NCBI RefSeq assembly: GCF_008369195.1
Contig: NZ_VOBC01000001.1
Coordinates: 62,001 to 126,000 of the forward strand
Origin: Sporosarcina sp. ANT_H38
GTDB taxonomy: Bacteria > Bacillota > Bacilli > Bacillales_A > Planococcaceae
Reading direction: 5' to 3'
DNA: 64,000 nucleotides
Positions 1 through 7,650 of this stretch are shown one piece after another; positions within the stretch are counted from its first letter, which is position 1; the number at the start of each line of letters is the position of its first letter. The position numbers and the translations under genes are program-made. The notes under the pieces were generated by a model. It was given only the letters and a program-made list of their open reading frames with translations, had not been told where the DNA came from and searched no databases.

Positions 1-369
1 ACAATTATTAAAGTGCATGACAAAATTGGACAATTAAAGGAAGACAGATATTTTGAAACTTGGGTGACCTCAATATTTATCAACGAATGTAGAGCTATTT
101 ATCGGAAAAGAAAACAACAAATAGTGACCAGTTTGCAAGAAAAGACGGATAGTAGCCCATTCGAAACAAAAGTAGAAGTATTGGAAGACTTGGACCAGCT
201 TGATGAAATACATAAGGAGATTATTATATTAAAGTATCTTCAAGGTTATTCTCAGAAGGAAATTGCATTTATTTTAAAATTGCCAGTAGGGACCGTGAAA
301 TCACGATTGTATAGGGGCCTTATGATGCTTAGAAAAATATTCGAAGGCGGTGCAGACAATGGATTGTAA
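1..369 (+). CDS. ECF RNA polymerase sigma factor, 5' end cut by window edge
   Basis: C-terminal part of an extracytoplasmic-function sigma-70 factor that would direct core RNA polymerase to stress promoters. The frame is open to base 1, so the GTG at 13 is probably internal and the true start lies outside the window. Visible are the end of region 2 (the WVTSIFINECRAIYRK stretch, typical of the sigma2-sigma4 junction) and a complete sigma4 helix-turn-helix (LDEIHKEIIILKYLQGYS, then QKEIAFILKLPVGTVKSR). The stop overlaps the start of the downstream anti-sigma gene by 11 bases, the usual translational coupling of such pairs. The family is clear; the regulon is unknown. Confidence 0.9.
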   Translation, partial: TIIKVHDKIGQLKEDRYFETWVTSIFINECRAIYRKRKQQIVTSLQEKTDSSPFETKVEVLEDLDQLDEIHKEIIILKYLQGYSQKEIAFILKLPVGTVKSRLYRGLMMLRKIFEGGADNGL

Positions 370-1948
370 TGATATTCAAGAGCATTTCATTGATTATTTG
401 GAAGGGAAACTTGGTGAGATGACAAGGAAAGAGATTGAACAACATTTAACTGAATGTGAAAGTTGCAATGAGGAAGTGAAAAAATTACGACAGATTGTTG
501 CTGCTCTAGATTCAGAAAATGATTCAATTCAGGTACCGGATGATTTTATGAGCAATGTTAGACATGCAGTTTTTAACAATCGGGAAAATAGGCGAAAGAA
601 ATATAAACATCGAACAACGGTGGGAATAGTGGCAATGCTTTTCTTCACGTTATTCGTAGGGACAGCTGTTGCAACCAATAATTTTACAAGTGTAATGAAT
701 TGGTGGAAAGATTTAAGCAACAAGCAAGATGAACAAATGCAGGGCTATGTTCAACAAGGATTAGGTGAATATATGAATTTTGAAGCAGAAAGCAATGGAG
801 TGAAGGTGACCATCACAAGTGTGGTTGCGGATGACATACAGACGCTTGTCTACTATGAAATTGAGGATCAACAGAAGGACAATAACTATATGATCAATTA
901 TAACGAGGGCCTACAAATCGAAAATTTACATCACAATTGGAACAGCGAAGGTGAGCCAACATACTCGCCTGTTACTAGTCATCTAAGCATTTATTCAGAA
1001 AGTAACCAAGTGTATAAAGGCAGACTTGGCGTTGAACCAATATCCACTGATCAAGGGATCATTCAATTGGAGCTCAGCAAGCTTGAGAAAGTGGTTAACA
1101 CTTCTGCAGATAAAGAATCCTCTCAAAGCATAGCGAGTGGCACCAATGAATTTATTGAAGGAGAATGGCGTTTTGATATTCCAGTTAAGAAACATCCAGC
1201 AATTGTTCACGAATTTCAAGTCGAGACTGAAATTGATGGGAATCCGGTTATTTTTGAAAAATTGACGATTGCTCCGACGATAACAGTATTGTCTTATCGT
1301 TATCGCAATGAAAACCCAGATAGAAAGATGGAATACTTGACAGTTGCAAGTATAGAAAGTAAAGAGAAGCATGCTTATGGTCAATTAGGTTTGGCTGGTT
1401 ATGGAGGAGGAGGCGGAAGTTCGAATGGATGGAATTTAGAGGAGACAACATTTGAATCACTTTATGGTGAAAAACCAACCGACATCCGTGTTCACATCGG
1501 TAGTGCTTCATTTTCAGTAAATGAGCAAGCACAATTTCCCATTGATACCTCAAAGGCATTTCCTCAGACATTTGAGTATTTAGGGAATGAAATTTCCATT
1601 GAGAAAATTGAAATTGGAAAACAGACAAAAGTTGTGATGACTGAAGAGTTGCCCTCAGAAAGGGCATATGAAATGCTCAATTATCGTTTTCATGACAAAG
1701 ACGGTCGGGGATCATCAAATGCTAGGGTGGATGGATATTACATCGACAAAGAGGATAATAAATATAAAGCAAGTGAAAATTTTTATCGTTTCCATGACCT
1801 TAAAAATCCAATATTCTTCTCTACAGAGCATCATGTAGAGCTGTCAAGGGAGGATAATAAGGAGAATTTTGTTCCAGCTTGGATAGAAATTGAAGGTTAT
1901 TCAGAAACTTCATTTTATGATGAGATAATTGAGATTTCATTGGATTGA
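359..1948 (+). CDS. Membrane anti-sigma factor, zinc-finger N-terminus with DUF4179-like extracellular part
   Basis: Predicted partner that holds the preceding ECF sigma factor at the membrane. I place the start at the ATG at 359, preceded by AGGCGG at a good distance, rather than the GTG at 350. The protein of about 529 residues begins with a cytoplasmic zinc-finger helix (HLTECESCNEEV, the H-x3-C-x2-C ZAS signature, near residues 30-40). One membrane span follows near residues 95-115, then a long extracellular region of about 410 residues resembling the DUF4179/DUF5643 anti-sigma sensor part of Bacillales. A Gly-rich loop (GGGGGSSNG) lies in the outer domain. The ZAS type is seen; the inducing signal is unknown. 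Confidence 0.82.
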   Translation: MDCNDIQEHFIDYLEGKLGEMTRKEIEQHLTECESCNEEVKKLRQIVAALDSENDSIQVPDDFMSNVRHAVFNNRENRRKKYKHRTTVGIVAMLFFTLFVGTAVATNNFTSVMNWWKDLSNKQDEQMQGYVQQGLGEYMNFEAESNGVKVTITSVVADDIQTLVYYEIEDQQKDNNYMINYNEGLQIENLHHNWNSEGEPTYSPVTSHLSIYSESNQVYKGRLGVEPISTDQGIIQLELSKLEKVVNTSADKESSQSIASGTNEFIEGEWRFDIPVKKHPAIVHEFQVETEIDGNPVIFEKLTIAPTITVLSYRYRNENPDRKMEYLTVASIESKEKHAYGQLGLAGYGGGGGSSNGWNLEETTFESLYGEKPTDIRVHIGSASFSVNEQAQFPIDTSKAFPQTFEYLGNEISIEKIEIGKQTKVVMTEELPSERAYEMLNYRFHDKDGRGSSNARVDGYYIDKEDNKYKASENFYRFHDLKNPIFFSTEHHVELSREDNKENFVPAWIEIEGYSETSFYDEIIEISLD

Positions 1949-2067
1949 TTGTTTTAAGTGGAGCATTTAAGATTAGTTTATCTGGTGATATTTCTTTAAA
2001 GATATATTGAGAAAAAAGGTAATGTTGCTTTTTAATGGGATGTAATAGAAGTAAAGGGGGAGTATTT

Positions 2068-2229
2068 GTGAACTCATTAGCGATACTGGGTGTTTTACCC
2101 GTATTAATATATTTAGGTATGTTGGTGTTTGGGGTCTATGCTGTTTTAGCTATTTTAAAGACGGCGAAAGAAAGAAATGAATATCTGAAAGACATCAGAG
2201 ATGAATTAAGAAAAAAGAAATTGATTTGA
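2068..2229 (+). CDS. Small single-pass membrane protein, unknown function
   Basis: A 53-residue protein. I chose the GTG at 2068 because AAAGGGGG lies seven bases before it; the ATG at 2035 has no ribosome site. Residues 5-30 form one hydrophobic span, followed by a highly charged tail (KERNEYLKDIRDELRKKK) expected to stay in the cytoplasm as a short helix. Small proteins of this shape are common in Bacillales and are not functionally assigned. It lies 119 bases after the anti-sigma gene on the same strand, with no terminator seen between, so it could be co-transcribed. No family recognised. Confidence 0.6.
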   Translation: MNSLAILGVLPVLIYLGMLVFGVYAVLAILKTAKERNEYLKDIRDELRKKKLI

Positions 2230-2387
2230 ATACTATTTTTACAAAGGGGTGCTGCAAGTTCAGTTCATTGGACTACGTATGCATCTTTTTTGCTATTCGT
2301 GACAGACAAGGGATAATTAAGCGATGAGAAATTCGAGAATTAATGTAGTTTACACTTTTTTATTAAAGATAGTATGGAGGGCAATAG

Positions 2388-2825
2388 ATGAAGTTGAAAA
2401 GCAAAATCATACTGCTTCTTGCTACGGTGCTTTTATTGTATGGTGGATTATATATTCTTAATTACAATGCTGCGCCAAAAGTGAAACTAATTGATGCTAA
2501 GTATTTGCCTACAGAGACTTTAAAAGATCTGGAGTTAGAATCTGAGTTAATAGTAAAAGCAGTAAAGGTTGATGAGGATAACAAAGTTATTGTTACAACC
2601 AGTTCTAGTGATACTAATATAAAGTATGAAGAACCTATAACGCTAAGTACATTTAAAATTGAAGAAATATACTACGATGAAACGAATACTTTTCAGGAAT
2701 CAGACAAAATCGTTGTCGAAGAGTTTGCTGGATACACTAGAAATTCATATACAGGTAGGAATACCTTAATTATACCTAAAGAATACACGCTCACTAAACA
2801 AGACCATACTTATGTGCTTTTTTAA
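2388..2825 (+). CDS. Secreted or membrane-anchored protein of unknown function, probably truncated by an in-frame stop
   Basis: The 145-residue product has an N-terminal hydrophobic segment (residues 6-26, no lipobox Cys) and an extracellular beta-rich part. The ATG at 2388 follows GGAGGGCAATAG. The TAA at 2823-2825 is followed in the same frame by 54 further sense codons ending at a TAA at 2988-2990. That extension is rich in charged and aromatic residues (KFEEEYLNTYQKVELAVLKK) and looks like genuine coding sequence. The ancestral protein was therefore probably about 200 residues, and this copy carries a nonsense mutation or a sequencing error. No family recognised. A terminator follows at 3016-3041. 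Confidence 0.55.
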   Translation: MKLKSKIILLLATVLLLYGGLYILNYNAAPKVKLIDAKYLPTETLKDLELESELIVKAVKVDEDNKVIVTTSSSDTNIKYEEPITLSTFKIEEIYYDETNTFQESDKIVVEEFAGYTRNSYTGRNTLIIPKEYTLTKQDHTYVLF

Positions 2826-3015
2826 AGAAAAAGTAAAAGTTCCCCCGATAATTATATAATATTTGCAAATCATTCAGGGAAGTTTGCTAATAACTCGTCT
2901 GAAAAAGAAGGAATTATAAGTAAGTTTGAAGAGGAATACTTGAATACTTACCAAAAAGTTGAGCTTGCAGTGCTTAAAAAATATCACTAACTTCATACTT
3001 GACTAGTGGAAATGA

Positions 3016-3041
3016 AAAAAGGACCAAAAAGGGTCCTTTTT
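3016..3041 (+). terminator. Intrinsic terminator after the sigma/anti-sigma cluster
   Basis: Perfect 10-bp stem AAAAAGGACC / GGTCCTTTTT with a 6-base loop, ending in a T-run. It closes the plus-strand transcript that ends at 2825 or 2990. Confidence 0.85.
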
Positions 3042-3080
3042 CTAAAGAGAAGAATGTATAATCTTTTGACGCGGGACAAT

Positions 3081-3222
3081 GTCTAGCTCCAGCAGCTAAG
3101 AGCTCGGGTCACAAACCAGCCCGTCTAAGAGGGTTTGAACTGCATCCTTCTAGGGGGAAAGAAAGCCCCTTCATCGTCCCATCCTATGCCTGACGCTCTT
3201 GAACAAGGCAGCTTGCGCTATT
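3081..3222. repeat. Dispersed repeat beginning GTCTAGCTCCAG
   Basis: A GC-richer stretch in an AT-rich gap, starting GTCTAGCTCCAGCAGCTAAG and ending near CAGCTTGCGCTATTCTT. I recognise this as resembling an intergenic repeat seen in many Bacillaceae genomes, with the same opening and a late CTTGCGCT motif. A short remnant in inverted orientation lies at 58532-58560. It has no ORF and sits in the convergent gap between the gene at 2388 and yqxD, which otherwise holds nothing I can name. Confidence 0.6.
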
Positions 3223-3303
3223 CTTATTTGAAAAACTATTTATAGGGTTGAAAAAAGAGAGCATGTTCGTCCATCGAACTTAAATACTCAGCGTTTGTTT
3301 TCC

Positions 3304-3750
3304 CTACATCCCTACAAGTTCAGCACACAATTTCTTCAGACTTTCTTCGAATTTCAAATCACTTTCCTTTGAGCGCTTTTTGGGTCCACGTAATCGCCCG
3401 CCAGCCATACGGACTTTCTGGGCTGTATGACGAGCATACAATAGCTGGTCAATATTTTCCTCTGTATAGCGTCGTCCATTTTGATCTATAGGATGGCCTT
3501 TTTTTGCAAGTACCATCGCGGCCAAACCGTAATCTTGTGTAACGACAATATCATTTTTCTGTACACGATTAACAAGAACGAAATCGACTGCATCCGCCCC
3601 CTTTGAGACGATAATAGTCTCAGCACCATCTCGATGCATTTCATGGGTCGTATCACAGATAAGGATGCAGCGAAATCCAAAGGTACTCGCTATTTGGATT
3701 GTTTCTTTCACAACCGGACACGCATCCGCGTCGATAAGAATTGTCGTCAT
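3304..3750 (-). CDS. yqxD: YaiI/YqxD family (UPF0178, DUF188) protein
   Basis: A 148-residue cytoplasmic protein with a PIN/NYN-like fold family profile. The family signature is at the N-terminus (ILIDADACPV), followed by a second acidic cluster (VSKGADAVDFVLV) and DIVVTQDYGLA, the conserved Asp residues expected of a nuclease-like metal site. The C-terminal GGRLRGPKKRSKESD is a typical basic tail. Two starts are possible; the ATG at 3750 has AAGGGGG eight bases upstream and is preferred to the TTG at 3753. Family membership is clear. The biochemical role of YqxD is not established, so nuclease activity is inference from fold. Confidence 0.9.
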   Translation of the reverse strand: MTTILIDADACPVVKETIQIASTFGFRCILICDTTHEMHRDGAETIIVSKGADAVDFVLVNRVQKNDIVVTQDYGLAAMVLAKKGHPIDQNGRRYTEENIDQLLYARHTAQKVRMAGGRLRGPKKRSKESDLKFEESLKKLCAELVGM

Positions 3751-3810
3751 CAAGCAAACCCCCTTATACTCTATTATGCCAAATCAAAAAAATAAAGAAC
3801 CATTTTGGCT

Positions 3811-5142
3811 TTATTCCTCGGGGATGGCTGAAAAAGTTAATTCAAAAACTGAAGAACTAATGATTTTCGCAACGTTAAGAAGACGATCTTTACTTAATTT
3901 TTCAATAGTATCATTAGGTGTATGATACCACTCTTCAACAGGATCATAAATGAACAATGCTGCGTCGATTCCTGCATTATGGAATGGTGTGTGATCACTT
4001 CTGTCTCCGAAAGTAGTTTCAATCGAGGTGCCATTCAGTTCTTCGTTAGCCTTGCTCGCTGCCTTTGTAACGATATTATCCCAGCCGTCTAATGTTTGAA
4101 TGGCCAAATTTCCGGCGTCTGCACTGCCTACCATATCCAAATTGAACATAGCGGAAGAGCGTTTAATTTCATCCTTCGACATAGCACTTACGTATTTTTT
4201 CGACCCATGCAATCCTTCTTCTTCAGCCCCGAAAAACAGGAAGCGGATTTCTTTATTTGTTGGCAATGTTTTAAACATCCGTGCGAGCTCGAGGACAACC
4301 GCAGTTCCGCTTGCGTTGTCACTCGCTCCAGGCGCTTTATCGACTGAATCATAATGGGCTCCTATCAAGATAATATCATCATTAACATCAGCTACTTTAG
4401 TAGGTTTTTTAGTGGCGATGATGTTTTGAGATGCCAATTTTTCAATTCTAGCTCCTTCAATTTCGACCGTAGCATTAACAGGACTGCCCTTTTTTACAAA
4501 GTCAAGAAGCTTCTTACCTTCATCATAAGTAAGGGCTAATGCCGGGATGAAGTCTTCAAAATGCTCCCTTCCAAGTGTCCAGTTCGTACTCTCCGATTCA
4601 TCTGGAAAATAGAGAAGAATTGCCTTAGCACCAGCTTCTGACGCTAATAACACTAGCTCGTAAAAAGCGGTTTTATCAACGGCAACAAGCGCGATTTTTC
4701 CTTTTACATCGATTTTTTTATAATCTGATTTCAAGCCATATCCCGCATCGACCAACTGTCCGCTGGTATTACCGTCGACCGAATATTGAAAGCTAGCGGG
4801 TGAGAATGAACCGTCAAATCCCTCAACAACAAGGCTCTTTGACTCCGGCATAATGTACTTCTCAAAATCGAATGGTTGAACCTCGACCTCATAACCCTCT
4901 GATTGCAATTGTACAGTCAAAAAAGCAGCTGCCCTTATTTCAGAATTTGTGCCAGCTACACGGGGTTTTTTCGTTAACTCTTTCAATGAAGAGTGAATCT
5001 TTTCAACGTCCAATTCCTCGATAAATTCATTTTGTGTTTGGTCAAATTCAGGACTGTCCACGATGGACGCTTTTGGCGAACAAGCTGCCATTACAATAGA
5101 AAATAATAATAGGAATGAGAACAGCATTCTATTACGAGCCAT
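3811..5142 (-). CDS. M28 family metallo-aminopeptidase, secreted lipoprotein with PA domain
   Basis: A 443-residue zinc exopeptidase expected to act outside the membrane on peptides. The ATG at 5142 is chosen because GGAGG lies six bases before it; the upstream ATG at 5169 has none. The signal peptide ends in a lipobox (VMAAC, Cys21). A protease-associated (PA) insert covers about residues 105-225. The di-zinc catalytic domain shows GAHYDS (His263), GASDNASG (Asp275), AEEEGLHGS (general-base Glu near 308), NLDMVGS (Asp336) and the final His in EWYHTPND. All metal ligands expected for M28 are present. It is monocistronic and divergent from dinB. Confidence 0.92.
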   Translation of the reverse strand: MARNRMLFSFLLLFSIVMAACSPKASIVDSPEFDQTQNEFIEELDVEKIHSSLKELTKKPRVAGTNSEIRAAAFLTVQLQSEGYEVEVQPFDFEKYIMPESKSLVVEGFDGSFSPASFQYSVDGNTSGQLVDAGYGLKSDYKKIDVKGKIALVAVDKTAFYELVLLASEAGAKAILLYFPDESESTNWTLGREHFEDFIPALALTYDEGKKLLDFVKKGSPVNATVEIEGARIEKLASQNIIATKKPTKVADVNDDIILIGAHYDSVDKAPGASDNASGTAVVLELARMFKTLPTNKEIRFLFFGAEEEGLHGSKKYVSAMSKDEIKRSSAMFNLDMVGSADAGNLAIQTLDGWDNIVTKAASKANEELNGTSIETTFGDRSDHTPFHNAGIDAALFIYDPVEEWYHTPNDTIEKLSKDRLLNVAKIISSSVFELTFSAIPEE

Positions 5143-5347
5143 AAGATTCCTCCATTCTAATAATGCCATGACGATACAATTTAATTTTAACCATGAAAGA
5201 ATTAGCTAACTAGATGTTAATGCGACGGATTTTATAAATTACTTATAGAGGATACCTCCGTATTCTCTATTTTTATGATTATAAAGGAGAATTTACAACT
5301 GTTGGCGAAAAGATTATAAACTAAAGAAAAAATTGGAGTGACAATTC

Positions 5348-5851
5348 ATGTATAAAACAATTGAAGAATTTCTTATTAATTGGGGCCATGAAAGTGGATC
5401 GACACAAAAAATCCTAGATGCGTTAACGGATAACTCTCTTGAGCAAGAAGTATCACCTGAAGATCGTACACTAGGCCGAATCGCGTGGCATATCATCACA
5501 ACACTTAGCGAGATGATGTCACGAACTGGTCTTGATTTCGAAGCTACTTCTCATGAATCGACTGTTCCAATAACGGCTGCTGAAATCGCGGGGGCTTACC
5601 GTTCATCAAATGATGCGATGGTTGCTGCGATCAAAGAACAGTGGACCGATGAATCGTTAAATGAATTGAAAGAAATGTATGGGGAGCAATGGTCGATAGG
5701 AAGGGTCCTTGGTATATTAACAGCGCACCAAACGCATCACCGTGGCCAAATGACAGTACTCATGAGACAAGCTGGTTTAAGCGTACCTGGTGTCTATGGA
5801 CCGTCCCGTGAAGAGTGGGCAGTATTTGGTGGAGAAGCACCGATAGTATAA
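5348..5851 (+). CDS. DinB family protein
   Basis: A 167-residue four-helix-bundle protein of the DinB/YfiT-like metal-binding superfamily, often linked to bacillithiol or detoxification transferases in Firmicutes, though no substrate can be read here. The likely metal triad is His48 (AWHII), His127 and His131 (TAHQTHHRGQM), the classic DinB arrangement. The ATG has GGAGTG upstream. It stands alone between a divergent peptidase gene and a strong terminator at 5857-5903. The family is certain from the H...HxxxH pattern; the function is unknown. Confidence 0.88.
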   Translation: MYKTIEEFLINWGHESGSTQKILDALTDNSLEQEVSPEDRTLGRIAWHIITTLSEMMSRTGLDFEATSHESTVPITAAEIAGAYRSSNDAMVAAIKEQWTDESLNELKEMYGEQWSIGRVLGILTAHQTHHRGQMTVLMRQAGLSVPGVYGPSREEWAVFGGEAPIV

Positions 5852-5856
5852 TGACA

Positions 5857-5903
5857 AAAAAACTGACGCTACACCGTGAAATTGGTGTAGCGTCAGTTTT
5901 TTT
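5857..5903 (+). terminator. Strong terminator after dinB
   Basis: Stem of about 18 bp, CTGACGCTACACC / GGTGTAGCGTCAG extended by A/T pairs, loop GTGAAATT, followed by seven T. The A-run on the other side makes it potentially bidirectional, serving the minus-strand gene that ends at 6095. Confidence 0.9.
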
Positions 5904-5949
5904 AACTGAATTTAACTGGTCAACATGGATTGTGACTTTATCAAAATAC

Positions 5950-6092
5950 CAACCAATCATATATTACAGTCAACCGATTATATCCGATATACGAACAATC
6001 ATAATCCATCGCCGACCAATCATATACGACTAAGAACCAATCAAATTCCATCGCCGACCGATTATATATCACTACGAACCAATCATATTCAC
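5950..6092. repeat. Degenerate 20-22 bp tandem repeat, CCAATCATAT type
   Basis: Seven imperfect copies of a unit around (G)ACC[AG]ATCATAT...ATCGCCGACC at 20-22 base spacing. Read on the plus strand they spell TNHI/TDYI-like heptads. The same unit in inverted orientation forms the large array at 25616-25985, and single relics occur near 31362 and 33428. It fills the convergent gap between dinB's terminator and the DUF4097 gene. No ribosome site or intact gene uses it. Confidence 0.7.
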
Positions 6093-6094
6093 GT

Positions 6095-7123
6095 TCATCC
6101 TACCGTAATTCGTCCATTATCCGACTTCAAGCGAATCGTATGTTCTCCAGCGCCGATGACTGTGCGTGAATTCCGTTCGCCAAAAACATCGATTTTACCA
6201 TGGCCCGTTTTTGTGTGAATGGAAACATTCGTCGGCTTGCTACTTGATTGGATCACAATACTTCCGTTATCCGTTTGAAGATCAATATTCCGATCGAGGG
6301 TATCGGTCTGAAGTGTAATTCGTCCATTATCCGTGCTACCGACTATCGATCCCGTTACATGTTCGAGTTCGATTCGCCCATTGTCAGACTCGACTGCTAT
6401 GCTGTCCGCATCGACATGACGCATTTCAATTCGCCCATTATCCGTTTTTGTTCGCAAATGTTCGACTTGGACCTTATCAATTTCAATTCGTCCATTATCC
6501 GTTTCAGCAGTCAAAGTAGTGGCAGCAATTTCTTTTAATTGGATTTTTCCATTATCGGTATTCACACTGATTTTTTTGCAGAGCAGCTTCTCAGCGGAAA
6601 TCCGTCCATTATCCGTTTTCATCGCAATCGATTGATACAGCTTCTTGGGAATGAACACGTTGAGTGTCACCGCTTTCATATTAAAATTGAACAAAAGTAA
6701 CCAGTGGCGTAAACTTTTCAGCCGGATGAACAATGTATCACCAACAACTTCTGCAGTTAGTTTCAATTTTTCATTGGATCCAATCAATTCAGCGGTTGTT
6801 ACCGAACTGTCAGACGGACTGACGAACAAGGTGCCATGCTGGACGTTAATATCGACATTCACAAACTGATCATCTTGGATTGTAATGACTTCATTCGTCG
6901 ATACGATTTTCACTTTATTTTCTACAAATGAATATGATCCAAGTAACTCCTCAGCAATTTTTGCAGGAGATCCTAGAGAAGTAGCGATCTCACTTTCCGA
7001 TTTTCCATCCCCACGCCCGTCAGTAAAATATTCCCGAATATCTTGGATAATATCGTTCTGTTCCTCTGTAGGTAGCTGTTTCAATGCTAAATCAAGTTCA
7101 CTTATATATTGGTTTTCAGTCAT
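6095..7123 (-). CDS. DUF1700 (HAAS) / DUF4097 beta-helix repeat protein
   Basis: A 342-residue protein. Residues 1-55 match the DUF1700/HAAS helical module often paired with PadR regulators (MTENQYISELDLALKQLP, later LGSPAKIAEELLG). The rest is a DUF4097-type beta-strand repeat in which TDNGRI or a variant (TDNGKI, SDNGRI, TDNGSI) recurs about every 20-22 residues, ten or so times, each repeat one rung of a predicted parallel beta solenoid. The start is the ATG at 7123 behind AGGAGG; it overlaps the padR stop by eight bases (ATGACTGA), so the two are coupled. The pair resembles Firmicute envelope-stress modules; the exact role is unknown. Confidence 0.85.
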   Translation of the reverse strand: MTENQYISELDLALKQLPTEEQNDIIQDIREYFTDGRGDGKSESEIATSLGSPAKIAEELLGSYSFVENKVKIVSTNEVITIQDDQFVNVDINVQHGTLFVSPSDSSVTTAELIGSNEKLKLTAEVVGDTLFIRLKSLRHWLLLFNFNMKAVTLNVFIPKKLYQSIAMKTDNGRISAEKLLCKKISVNTDNGKIQLKEIAATTLTAETDNGRIEIDKVQVEHLRTKTDNGRIEMRHVDADSIAVESDNGRIELEHVTGSIVGSTDNGRITLQTDTLDRNIDLQTDNGSIVIQSSSKPTNVSIHTKTGHGKIDVFGERNSRTVIGAGEHTIRLKSDNGRITVG

Positions 7124-7439
7124 TCTGTACACCCTCCTCGATTAATGTATTGACGCCATCCGTGAAATTTTTCCACTCTGCTAACTGGTCATGAAGATAG
7201 GTGCGCCCTGCATCCGTCAATTTATAATACTTACGGGGAGGGCCTTCCGTTGATTCCTGCAAATAGGTCGTGAAATAACCTTCTTTCGTTAAACGACGCA
7301 ACAAGGGATAAACCGAACCTTCAGAAATTGAAATTTGATCGGAAATTTTTTGCACAAGCTCGTAGCCGTACCGATCTTGTTTGTCGAGAAGGACAAGCAC
7401 ACATAAATTCAACACACCTTTTTTAAACTGCACATTCAC
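7116..7439 (-). CDS. PadR family transcriptional regulator
   Basis: A 107-residue winged-helix repressor of the short PadR-s2 type. The N-terminal wHTH is visible (GVLNLCVLVLLDKQDRYGYE, recognition part ISEGSVYPLLRRLTKEGY) followed by the wing (EGPPRKYYKLTDAGR) and a short C-terminal dimerisation helix. GTG start at 7439 after AAAGGTG. First gene of a two-gene operon with the DUF1700/DUF4097 gene, which it probably controls together with itself. A perfect 10-bp palindrome TTGTTAACAA lies upstream at about 7498-7507 and is a possible operator. Confidence 0.92.
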   Translation of the reverse strand: MNVQFKKGVLNLCVLVLLDKQDRYGYELVQKISDQISISEGSVYPLLRRLTKEGYFTTYLQESTEGPPRKYYKLTDAGRTYLHDQLAEWKNFTDGVNTLIEEGVQND

Positions 7440-7650
7440 TTAACTCACGCACCTTTCACTATTAATCAATAAACAGTACTGACTCATACAATGTACTTGT
7501 TAACAACAATATATCATATGGTATTGTCCATTGCAAGGTACTGGATTTGGAGATTATGCGAGTACATACGTAATTGTTTAATTAAAATAATAGTCAGTTT
7601 AAAATATTGATTTAAGCGAACTTTTGTTCTATAATAAAGGAAAAGATACG

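Noticed and set aside
4096..4354. Plus-strand ORFs within the M28 peptidase gene
   Set aside because: Shadow frames of a strongly supported gene.
7498..7507. PadR operator as a firm call
   Set aside because: TTGTTAACAA is a clean palindrome, but the known PadR ATGT-N8-ACAT arrangement is not evident; mentioned only as possible.
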